A stretch of 64,000 bases of DNA from Scopulibacillus daqui. Its GTDB lineage: Bacteria > Bacillota > Bacilli > Bacillales > Sporolactobacillaceae. A program made the position numbers and the translations under genes. The notes below the pieces were generated by a model. That model searched no databases. It saw only the letters and a list, made by a program, of their open reading frames with translations, and was not told the DNA's origin. This document shows, piece after piece, positions 17,471-24,671 of this stretch; the first letter of the stretch is position 1; each line of letters begins with the position of its first letter. The stretch spans positions 62,001-126,000 of the forward strand of contig NZ_JAFBER010000004.1 in assembly GCF_016908855.1 (NCBI RefSeq), read 5' to 3'.

Positions 17471-17496
17471 AACATTTAATTAATTAATTAATTGTT
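17471..17496. promoter_or_regulatory. 26-bp palindrome, probable SdpR operator
   Basis: AACA-T-TTAATTAATTAATTAA-T-TGTT: symmetric apart from one mismatched pair. It begins eight bases after the -10, the position expected for an autorepressing ArsR-type regulator. Function is inferred. Confidence 0.65.
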
Positions 17497-17521
17497 AAAT
17501 TAACAGATGGAGGCAAAAAAT

Positions 17522-17794
17522 GTGCTTAACGCTTTATTCAAAGCATTAGCTGATCCAACCCGAAGACAAATACTTGATCTTCTAAAAGCTAAAGATCTCA
17601 CTTCAGGCGAAATAGCAGAACATTTCCAAGTGAGCAAGCCCAATATCTCACAACACCTATCGATATTAAAGAATGCTGATTTAGTTACCTCCTCGAAAAA
17701 GGGAAAGTTTGTTTACTATTCACTGAATACGACCATTTTTGAAGAGGCCGTCAATTGGATTCTTAATTTAAAAAATAGCAAGGAGGAGTCATGA
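17522..17794 (+). CDS. sdpR: ArsR-family autorepressor, SdpR-like
   Basis: In B. subtilis SdpR represses the sdpRI operon until SdpI captures it at the membrane on binding the toxin SdpC. This protein matches it closely: ALFKALADPTRRQILDLL, the winged-helix GEIAEHFQVSKPNISQHLSILK and KGKFVYYSLNTTIFEEAVNWIL. The GTG at 17522 lies eight bases after GGAGG; the ATG at 17507 overlaps that ribosome site and is unlikely. Length 90. It has no metal-binding cysteines, fitting a non-metal sensor. Overlaps sdpI. Confidence 0.85.
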   Translation: MLNALFKALADPTRRQILDLLKAKDLTSGEIAEHFQVSKPNISQHLSILKNADLVTSSKKGKFVYYSLNTTIFEEAVNWILNLKNSKEES

Positions 17795-18432
17795 TGAAAA
17801 AGCAAATCATATTTTCAGTTTTTTCATTCATTATTTCACTCATCATTTGGATCTTTTCATATCCTAAGCTGCCGTCAACTTTACCCGCGCATTGGGATAT
17901 CAACGGCAGCATCAATCATTATGCATCAAAAATGCAGGTCATGCTTGTGCTGCTTGGCCTCATGCTGGCCGCAAATATTTTATTTGTCATTATTCCATTC
18001 ATCGACCCTAAGTTGAGAAACAATAAAAATTCATTGAAGAATCAGAATGGCATTCAATTCGTTACTCATGCATTTTTTATAATCATTAATATCATGACAG
18101 TATATACTGGCTTTCACCATCATGCGCCTTCTCCCAAAATGATATTTTTCATTACAGGTGCTTTATTCATTTTCTTAGGCAACTATACTTTTTCTTTAAA
18201 ACAAAACTTCTTTATCGGCATCAGAACACCCTGGACTTTAAGTGATGAAGAGGTGTGGCATAAAACGAACAGGCTGGGGGCCAAATTGCTCGTTGTATTT
18301 GGCATTTGCATAGGCCTTGGAGGATTTTTGCCTGGCATTTTGCCTTCTATCATCTTGATCATATGTCTCGCATTAATGGTTGTGTTTCCGCTGGTTTACT
18401 CTTATTGGACTTATAAAAAAATAAATGGATAA
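17794..18432 (+). CDS. sdpI: SdpI-like membrane immunity/signal protein
   Basis: Multi-pass membrane protein. In B. subtilis SdpI gives immunity to the cannibalism toxin SdpC and sequesters SdpR. The N-terminal DUF1648 segment is YPKLPSTLPAHWDINGSIN and the SdpI signature is FFIGIRTPWTLSDEEVWHKTN (about residues 138-158); five to six hydrophobic helices can be drawn. Start: two adjacent ATGs overlap the sdpR TGA; the second (17794) is seven bases from GGAGG. 212 residues. No sdpABC toxin genes are in this window, so it is an orphan pair here. Confidence 0.85.
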   Translation: MKKQIIFSVFSFIISLIIWIFSYPKLPSTLPAHWDINGSINHYASKMQVMLVLLGLMLAANILFVIIPFIDPKLRNNKNSLKNQNGIQFVTHAFFIIINIMTVYTGFHHHAPSPKMIFFITGALFIFLGNYTFSLKQNFFIGIRTPWTLSDEEVWHKTNRLGAKLLVVFGICIGLGGFLPGILPSIILIICLALMVVFPLVYSYWTYKKING

Positions 18433-18454
18433 ACATGACGGAACAGCAATAGAG

Positions 18455-18508
18455 ATAGGCTGCCCAAAAAGTCCGGGTAATTGACTTTTTAGACAGCCTC
18501 TTTTTACA
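18455..18508 (+). terminator. Terminator of sdpI (possibly bidirectional)
   Basis: Long stem: GGCTG-CCCAAAAAGTC pairs with GACTTTTTAGA-CAGCC with small mismatches, followed by TCTTTTT on the plus strand. Confidence 0.75.
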
Positions 18509-18584
18509 CAAAGATTAAATATATAATGCCTGCAATAAAAAATATACCGCAACAGACAATTAAGATTTTAGCCAACGTTTCCAC
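18504..18584 (-). CDS. 26-residue single-helix membrane peptide
   Basis: A small frame missed by length cut-offs. It starts GTG with GGGAGGG seven bases upstream, 27 bases past the mutS2 stop. The product begins METLAKILIV, continues through CCGIFFIAGIIYLIFV and stops: a short polar start and then one transmembrane helix with no tail. The good ribosome site and the clean hydrophobic composition suggest a real gene, co-transcribed with mutS2. I do not recognise a family. Confidence 0.55.
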   Translation of the reverse strand: METLAKILIVCCGIFFIAGIIYLIFV

Positions 18585-18610
18585 CGAATCCCTCCCGATC
18601 AAGCCGCGGC

Positions 18611-20971
18611 TTATTTTAACTCAGCAATGGTCACGCCGCTGCCGCCTTCACCGGCACCGCCGAAACGCACACTTTTCACCCTAGGGTGGTTTTTCAATTT
18701 ATTTTGGACGCCTTTGCGCAACGCCCCCGTACCCTTGCCGTGGATAATTGATACTTGATGGTATCCGCTTAATAATGCCTGATCCAAATAACGGTCAACT
18801 TTAATCATTGCATCCTCGTACCGTTCTCCCCGTAAATCAAGTTCTGTTTTAGTTGCTGATTTTGCGGTTCTAACGTTAACGACCGGCTTTGTTTCTTTCT
18901 CATCTTTAATAGCTTTAAGGTCACTGGCGGGTATATTCATTTTCATAATGCCAATTTGTACAAGGTATTCTTTAGGATTAAGTTTTTCAACAATATGGCC
19001 TTTTTGGCCGAAACTGAGTACTTTAACTTTTTGTCCCGGTGAAAATGAGGTTCTTTCTTCGTTGGTTTTGGCAGTTGTATTGACTTTGGCTTCCGGTTCT
19101 GATAAAGCGTCTAAAGCATGCTCAAGCCGGCCTTTTGCATCTATCAGCTTATGCTCTTTTATCTTTTCGGGGTTTTGTTGGTACCCGCGAAGTTCATTGA
19201 TGATATTCTCTGCTTCGGCCTTGATTTTTTGAATTTTTTCTTTTGCTTTTGCCTCAGCTTCATTAAGTAATCGGCGTTTCTCTCTTTCAAATTTTTCAAG
19301 TTCATTCTTTAGTTGATTGCGCTGTTCTTCAATTTCTGCTTTCATTTGGTTTGCTTCTTGGTTGGCCGCTTCCGCTTGTTTGCGGTTTTGTTCGAGCGAA
19401 GCAATCATTTGGTCAATTTGGTTGGTTTCAGTATCAATCTGACTTTTGGCTTGTTCAATGATTCTTTCTGGCAATCCAAGCTTTCTGGATATTTCAAAGG
19501 CGTTGCTTCGCCCGGGCACACCGATGAGAAGCTTGTACGTCGGCCTTAGCGATTGAACATCGAATTCAACACTGGCGTTAATCACGCCTTCTCTTTCATA
19601 AGCATATGCTTTTAATTCGCTGTAATGCGTCGTTGCAACAACGCTTGCCCCTTTATAAAACACATCATCTAATATGGCAACTGAAAGCGCGGCGCCTTCT
19701 TGGGGATCTGTTCCGGCGCCAAGCTCATCAAATAATACCAGGCTTTCGTGGTCGACCTTGGACAAAATATCAATAATGTTTGTCATATGCGAACTAAAGG
19801 TGCTTAAACTTTGTTCGATTGATTGCTCGTCGCCAATATCAGCAAATATTTCTTTATAAACGTTAATAACCGATCCTTCTTCACACGGAATGTGGAGGCC
19901 GGATTGCGCCATTAGGGTTAATAATCCGGTCGTTTTCAAAGTCACTGTTTTCCCGCCCGTGTTTGGTCCGGTAATAATCATCGCCCGGTAGCCATCGCCT
20001 AAAATGATATCTATCGGTACAACCTCATCAGCTGGTATAAGAGGGTGGCGGGCTTTTTTCAGATAAATATCGCCTTTGTCATTAAGCTTGGGACGAGTGG
20101 CCTTGATCTGTTTTGCATATTTGGCTTTTGCAAATATAAAATCAAGCTTGGCCAGACGCTCTACATGGTCTAAAAGAGAATCGGCGGCAGCTGCTGTCTG
20201 TTCAGAAAGCTTGTTAAGAATCTTTTCTATTTCATGCTTTTCCCGAGCTTTCGCCTCATTTAACTTATTGCTTAAATCTACAACTGACTGCGGCTCAATA
20301 AATAGGGTCGCACCGGATGCCGACTGATCATGAACAATGCCGCCAAAAGCTGCTCTGTATTCTTGTTTGACCGGCACTACGTAGCGGCCGTTCCGGATCG
20401 TAACAATAGCTTCAGACAGCTTTTTCAAATGGCCGGATGAACGAATGATGTTTTCTAACTTCTCTTTAATCCGGCTGTCAAAGCTTCTCATTTGCGAGCG
20501 GACGCTTCTTAAAGTTTCACTGGCCGAATCCATGACATGCCCCGAATCATCGATGCAGCTCTCAATGCTTCGTTCAAGTTGGGATTCCGGTTCCATATAT
20601 GAAACAATCTCTGATAATAACGGCAGCTTTGTCCCTTCTTCAACAATATCCAAAATAAAATTTTTAACTATCCTTGTCCCTCTTATCGTACCGGCAATAT
20701 TAATAAGTTCTTTTGGACCCAGCATGCCGCCGATTTTGGATCTTTTTAAACTCGCACGAATATCAGTAATTCCTCCAAAAGGAAAATGGCCTTTTAAACG
20801 TAAAACAGTCGCACCTTCATCGGTTTCCCTCTGCCATTCTTTTACTTTCTCAAGACGGCTTTCAGGCTCAAGCGACTTTATTAATTGTAACCCGAGTGAA
20901 GACGCGGCGTGTTCTGACAACTGTTCAACCACTTTATCGTATTCAAGGATATTTAGTACACGCTTTAGCAA
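18611..20971 (-). CDS. mutS2: MutS2 (endonuclease/ribosome-rescue ATPase)
   Basis: MutS-family ATPase without the mismatch-recognition domain; in B. subtilis linked to recombination control and to splitting collided ribosomes. Domains: clamp and lever helices (about 1-310), ATPase with Walker A TGPNTGGKT and Walker B LVLFDELGAGTDP, a coiled coil (about 520-640), and a C-terminal Smr domain with ELDLRGERYEDAM and IIHGKGTGALRKGV. Length 786 is full. Start is TTG with AGGGAGGA upstream. It lies 17 bases after polX. Confidence 0.95.
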   Translation of the reverse strand: MLKRVLNILEYDKVVEQLSEHAASSLGLQLIKSLEPESRLEKVKEWQRETDEGATVLRLKGHFPFGGITDIRASLKRSKIGGMLGPKELINIAGTIRGTRIVKNFILDIVEEGTKLPLLSEIVSYMEPESQLERSIESCIDDSGHVMDSASETLRSVRSQMRSFDSRIKEKLENIIRSSGHLKKLSEAIVTIRNGRYVVPVKQEYRAAFGGIVHDQSASGATLFIEPQSVVDLSNKLNEAKAREKHEIEKILNKLSEQTAAAADSLLDHVERLAKLDFIFAKAKYAKQIKATRPKLNDKGDIYLKKARHPLIPADEVVPIDIILGDGYRAMIITGPNTGGKTVTLKTTGLLTLMAQSGLHIPCEEGSVINVYKEIFADIGDEQSIEQSLSTFSSHMTNIIDILSKVDHESLVLFDELGAGTDPQEGAALSVAILDDVFYKGASVVATTHYSELKAYAYEREGVINASVEFDVQSLRPTYKLLIGVPGRSNAFEISRKLGLPERIIEQAKSQIDTETNQIDQMIASLEQNRKQAEAANQEANQMKAEIEEQRNQLKNELEKFEREKRRLLNEAEAKAKEKIQKIKAEAENIINELRGYQQNPEKIKEHKLIDAKGRLEHALDALSEPEAKVNTTAKTNEERTSFSPGQKVKVLSFGQKGHIVEKLNPKEYLVQIGIMKMNIPASDLKAIKDEKETKPVVNVRTAKSATKTELDLRGERYEDAMIKVDRYLDQALLSGYHQVSIIHGKGTGALRKGVQNKLKNHPRVKSVRFGGAGEGGSGVTIAELK

Positions 20972-20988
20972 AAAATAGTCCTCCCTGT

Positions 20989-22704
20989 TTATTTATTTTT
21001 TTGCAGAAACGCTTCAAATGATGACCTGGACATGGTATTTAAAACGGAATCCTTCCTGATCCAACCTCGTTTGGCACTGGAGACGCCGGCTTTCATATCT
21101 TCCAACATATCAATTGAATGGGCGTCGGTGTTTATAGCTATTTTCACATTGGCTTCTTGGGCTTTTTTCAGCCAATGAGAAGCTAAATCAAGACGATTGG
21201 GATTCGCGTTTAATTCTAAAGCTGTATTTGTTTTACTGGCTAATTGAATCAGTTCTTCCACATCAACATCATATCCTTTCCGTCCGCCGAGAATTCGTCC
21301 GGTCGGATGGGCAATCAATCTCACGTATGGATTTTCAAGCGCGGTTTGCAAACGTTTCATAATCACGCTTCTTTCTTGTGAAAAAGCAGAATGGATCGCA
21401 CCTATGACAAAATCCAATTCCGCTAACGTGTCATCATCATAATCAAGTGTCGCATCAGGCAATATATCCATTTCAACACCGGCAAAAATTTTAAAGTCAT
21501 GATATTTCGCATTCAGCCGTTCAATTTCTTCCCGCTGTTTACGCAGACGATAGGCTGATAAGCCATTTGCGACTCGCAAAGAATATGAGTGATCGGTAAT
21601 AACAATGTATTCATAGCCTTTTAGTCTGGCAGCCTCAGCCATTTCTTCTATTGTATAAGCACCGTCGCTCCACGTCGTATGCATATGCAAATCGCCTTTA
21701 ATATCGTCAAGCTCTATCAGGTGAAGCCGGCCTTTTTCAGCTGTTTCAATTTCATCTATTCCCTCGCGCACTTCCGGTGGAATATAGGTTAGCCCAAAAT
21801 GCCCAAAAAAGTCTTTTTCTTTCTCAAAAGTTAATACATTCCCTGTATCTTCTTGCTCTACACCGTATTCGCTGATTTTTTCCCGGCGAGATTTTGCGAG
21901 CTGACGCATTTTTACATTGTGGTCTTTAGACCCGGTGAAATGATGAAGGGTTGTTGCAAAAGCCTTAGGTTCGACAAAGCGAAAATCAACGGAAACTTGA
22001 TAATCATCATTTAATAAAACGGTCATTTTTGTATGGCCTTGTCCGACAATTTCATGAATATCCAGCCCGTCAGCGATCTGCTCTGCTGCCTTTTCGGGAG
22101 AGCGGGTTGCAATAACAAAGTCTAAATCTTTTATCATTTCTTTGCAACGCCTAAGACTTCCCGCTCTGGAATACTTTTCAATGACCTGAATAGATGATAA
22201 GACTGTTTCTATTTGTTCAGCGATTGGCAGCATATAAGAAATAGGCAGTCTTTCCGGCCGAACTTTCAACTCCTCTATCGCTTTTAACAGCTTTTCTTCC
22301 GTCTTTTTCCCGAAGCCTTCCAGCTCTTGCACACGTTCTTTGGTACACGCTTGCATCAAGCTTTCTAAATCGGTAACGCCTAATTTTTGATATAATTTAG
22401 CAATCTTTTTCCCGCCAAGACCAGGCAATTTTAACAATTGCAATAAACTCTGAGGGATCTCTTCTTGAAGCTCTTTAAGAAGCGAAGACTCGCCTGTTTC
22501 CAATAATTCATGAATCACCTGTGCCGTCCCTTTGCCAATGCCTTTCATTTTGGACGGATCATCAATTTGCGATATGGAACGATTATCGTTTTCAAGCGCT
22601 TGCGCGGCTTTTCGATAGGCTGATATTTTAAAAGGATTTTCTCCTTTAATTTCTAAATAAACAGCAATGGTTTCTAATACTTTTACAATTTCCTTCTTAT
22701 TCAA
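20989..22704 (-). CDS. polX: Family X DNA polymerase/3'-5' exonuclease PolX
   Basis: Base-excision-repair polymerase with an added PHP nuclease domain. The PolX part (about 1-315) has two helix-hairpin-helix regions (GIGKGTAQVIHELL, LPGLGGKKIAKLY) and the nucleotidyltransferase acidic motif KDLDFVIAT. The PHP part (about 335-571) has GDLHMHTTWSDG, GVEMDIL, IGAIHSAF and INTDAHS metal ligands. TTG at 22704 gives LNKKEIVKVLETIAVYLE aligned with the B. subtilis start and 571 residues; a GTG nine bases upstream lies inside the ribosome site. Confidence 0.94.
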   Translation of the reverse strand: MNKKEIVKVLETIAVYLEIKGENPFKISAYRKAAQALENDNRSISQIDDPSKMKGIGKGTAQVIHELLETGESSLLKELQEEIPQSLLQLLKLPGLGGKKIAKLYQKLGVTDLESLMQACTKERVQELEGFGKKTEEKLLKAIEELKVRPERLPISYMLPIAEQIETVLSSIQVIEKYSRAGSLRRCKEMIKDLDFVIATRSPEKAAEQIADGLDIHEIVGQGHTKMTVLLNDDYQVSVDFRFVEPKAFATTLHHFTGSKDHNVKMRQLAKSRREKISEYGVEQEDTGNVLTFEKEKDFFGHFGLTYIPPEVREGIDEIETAEKGRLHLIELDDIKGDLHMHTTWSDGAYTIEEMAEAARLKGYEYIVITDHSYSLRVANGLSAYRLRKQREEIERLNAKYHDFKIFAGVEMDILPDATLDYDDDTLAELDFVIGAIHSAFSQERSVIMKRLQTALENPYVRLIAHPTGRILGGRKGYDVDVEELIQLASKTNTALELNANPNRLDLASHWLKKAQEANVKIAINTDAHSIDMLEDMKAGVSSAKRGWIRKDSVLNTMSRSSFEAFLQKNK

Positions 22705-22851
22705 TTTCCTCACCCTTCCCTAAAGACTATCCTATCCTTTTTTTCTCTTCATGAAAACAAAGAAAACTCAAGCTCGCGCCAAGCCCGAAACAACAAGTGA
22801 TTGACAGCCTGAAACAATGTCAGCAATAAGCTGAAATTAACTCTGAACGTA

Positions 22852-22886
22852 CAAAAAACTTCCCCGTCAAAAGAGGAAGTTCAAAA
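22852..22886 (-). terminator. Terminator of cvpA
   Basis: Minus-strand hairpin AACTTCC / GGAAGTT followed by TTTTTTG, ten bases past the cvpA stop. Confidence 0.75.
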
Positions 22887-22894
22887 CCGCGCAT

Positions 22895-23428
22895 TTAAAA
22901 GGAATCCGGATGATGACCGAAACCGGCAAGCATATCATGCAGTTTGCTTGAAAGTATCGGCGTGTTCTCCATCATTAAACTGGCGACATAAGAATGATTA
23001 ACCGCGTTGGATATCCCATAAACTGGTGTGATTGTTCCTATATAGAGTAAAATAAATAAGACTAAATAGATTTCAACAAATCCGAGCGCCCCGCCAAGCC
23101 AGCCATTGACCGTTCTTAACAAAGGCAAATCGACAATAAAACTTAGAATATGGCCAATGACACCCATAACAACTTTTACAGCAATAAAAATCAAAATAAA
23201 AGCGATGGTACGGTAATATATCGTTTGGAAGTCAAAAAAGCTGTGAGCGCTTGAAGAGCCGGGGTAAGGAATAAATGTCAGCATGTGCGCCAGTTTGCCG
23301 CAGTACAAAAATGCAATGATATAAGCGGCAAAAAATCCGACTAAGTGAACCACTTGCAGGACCAAACCGCGCCTTAAACCAATAAAGAAACCGCCTATTA
23401 ATAAAAGGAGAATGATAATATTTAACAT
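22895..23428 (-). CDS. CvpA-family membrane protein (YshB-like)
   Basis: Four hydrophobic helices in 177 residues: LNIIILLLLIGGFFIGLRRG, VVHLVGFFAAYIIAFL, TIAFILIFIAVKVVMG and WLGGALGFVEIYLVLFIL, the CvpA/YshB pattern (named for colicin V production in E. coli; role in Bacillus unknown). Start ATG at 23428 is preceded by GATGAGG. It lies upstream of polX as in B. subtilis, but the neighbouring zapA is absent and a terminator splits it from polX. Confidence 0.85.
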   Translation of the reverse strand: MLNIIILLLLIGGFFIGLRRGLVLQVVHLVGFFAAYIIAFLYCGKLAHMLTFIPYPGSSSAHSFFDFQTIYYRTIAFILIFIAVKVVMGVIGHILSFIVDLPLLRTVNGWLGGALGFVEIYLVLFILLYIGTITPVYGISNAVNHSYVASLMMENTPILSSKLHDMLAGFGHHPDSF

Positions 23429-23691
23429 ATCATTGATTCCTCATCTTTCATTGTTTTTTAATAAGTTTCGCACCTGCATAGTCTTTTTTGTCATATTCTG
23501 TTGAATATTGACTGTCATCATTAGAAAAACTTAGCTGGTGCTATACCCTAAAGCGCAAGAGTTTGTATTGAACTTGCCCCTTAGAAGGCTAGATATACTT
23601 TCCGATAGTATAACAAAATGAAATCGAATAGAAAAACATCAGCTGTCGATAACAAGTATATGGTAAAGTGTAAATGGAGGTGAAAAGCCTT
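23429..23691. other. Intergenic region where zapA is expected
   Basis: About 260 bases between the divergent cvpA and rnhC. B. subtilis has zapA here, between rnhC and yshB. I see no frame resembling ZapA on either strand, and stops are frequent. A TATACT hexamer on the minus strand near 23610 may be part of the cvpA promoter. Confidence 0.5.
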
Positions 23692-24636
23692 ATGGCTCAT
23701 GCGGTTTTAAAATTCAACAAGGAAAAAATTAACGAAATAAAAAAACATTACCAAAATGCATTAATCAATAAATCAGCTCCTGGGGCTTTATTTACAGCGA
23801 AAACGCCTGATTATACAATTACTGCTTATCAATCGGGAAAAGTGCTTTTTCAAGGGAAAAATGCCGAATTAGAAGCTGCTAAATGGCAAGCTGGAAACAA
23901 TCAAGATGCGCCGTCGAAAAAGAGCGCAGCGGCCTATTCCGCTCCTCATCAATATCTTCCCCCAAAAAATATCAGTGATTTGACAATCATTGGTTCGGAT
24001 GAAGTGGGAACCGGTGATTATTTCGGACCGATCACAGTATGCGCCGTACATTCCGGTCCCGAACAACATGATATTTTAGAACAATTAGGCGTCAAAGATT
24101 CCAAGTCATTGACAGATGAACGGATGATAATGATAGCTCGCGATTTGATTAAGCATGTTGATTACAGCTTGCTTATTTTGCCTAACGACAAATACAACCA
24201 ATTGCAATCACGAGGCTATTCGCAAGGAAAAATGAAAGCCATCTTACATAATCAGGCTATTCTGCATGTCATTGATAAACTTAAAGCAAAAAATAAGGCT
24301 TATGATGCTGTCTTAATTGACCAATTTGCCAAACCTGATCTTTATTTTTCTTATATTAAAGATGAAAAGCAGCAAGCGAGAGACAAAGTCTTTTTCCAAA
24401 CGAAAGCTGAAGGCCTTCATCTTTCAGTAGCCGCGGCTTCGATCATTGCCAGATATGCATTCTTAAAGGAAATGGACAAATTGTCGGAATTGGCCGGTCA
24501 AAAGCTTCCTAAGGGTGCAGGATACAAAGTCGATGAGGCTGCCGCAGATATTATCAGAAAAAAAGGGGAAGGGTTTTTAAAAAATATAGCTAAAATTCAC
24601 TTTGCCAATACAAAAAAAGCGCAAAAACTAAAGTAA
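23692..24636 (+). CDS. rnhC: Ribonuclease HIII
   Basis: Cleaves the RNA strand of RNA-DNA hybrids. The N-terminal TBP-like substrate-binding domain (about 1-85, with ITAYQSGKVLFQGKNAE) precedes the RNase HII-type domain that opens IGSDEVGTGDYFGPI with the first catalytic Asp-Glu pair; VKDSKSL, VLIDQFA and LSVAAASIIARY complete it. The ATG at 23692 (MAHAVLKF) fits the family start; an ATG at 23674 lies inside the ribosome site GGAGGTG. 314 residues. Only plus-strand gene in this part. Confidence 0.94.
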   Translation: MAHAVLKFNKEKINEIKKHYQNALINKSAPGALFTAKTPDYTITAYQSGKVLFQGKNAELEAAKWQAGNNQDAPSKKSAAAYSAPHQYLPPKNISDLTIIGSDEVGTGDYFGPITVCAVHSGPEQHDILEQLGVKDSKSLTDERMIMIARDLIKHVDYSLLILPNDKYNQLQSRGYSQGKMKAILHNQAILHVIDKLKAKNKAYDAVLIDQFAKPDLYFSYIKDEKQQARDKVFFQTKAEGLHLSVAAASIIARYAFLKEMDKLSELAGQKLPKGAGYKVDEAAADIIRKKGEGFLKNIAKIHFANTKKAQKLK

Positions 24637-24667
24637 AAACGCCCGCTAAAGGCGTTTTTACTTTAAA
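24629..24667 (+). terminator. Shared terminator of rnhC and pheT
   Basis: Perfect 14-15 bp stem AAAGTAAAAACGCC / GGCGTTTTTACTTT between converging genes, with A/T tracts on both sides. Confidence 0.9.
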
Positions 24668-24671
24668 GACA

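Noticed and set aside
22755-22805. 16-codon basic plus-strand frame (MKTKKTQARAKPETTSD)
   Set aside because: Resembles a tiny spore protein in composition but has no ribosome site and no family match that I know.
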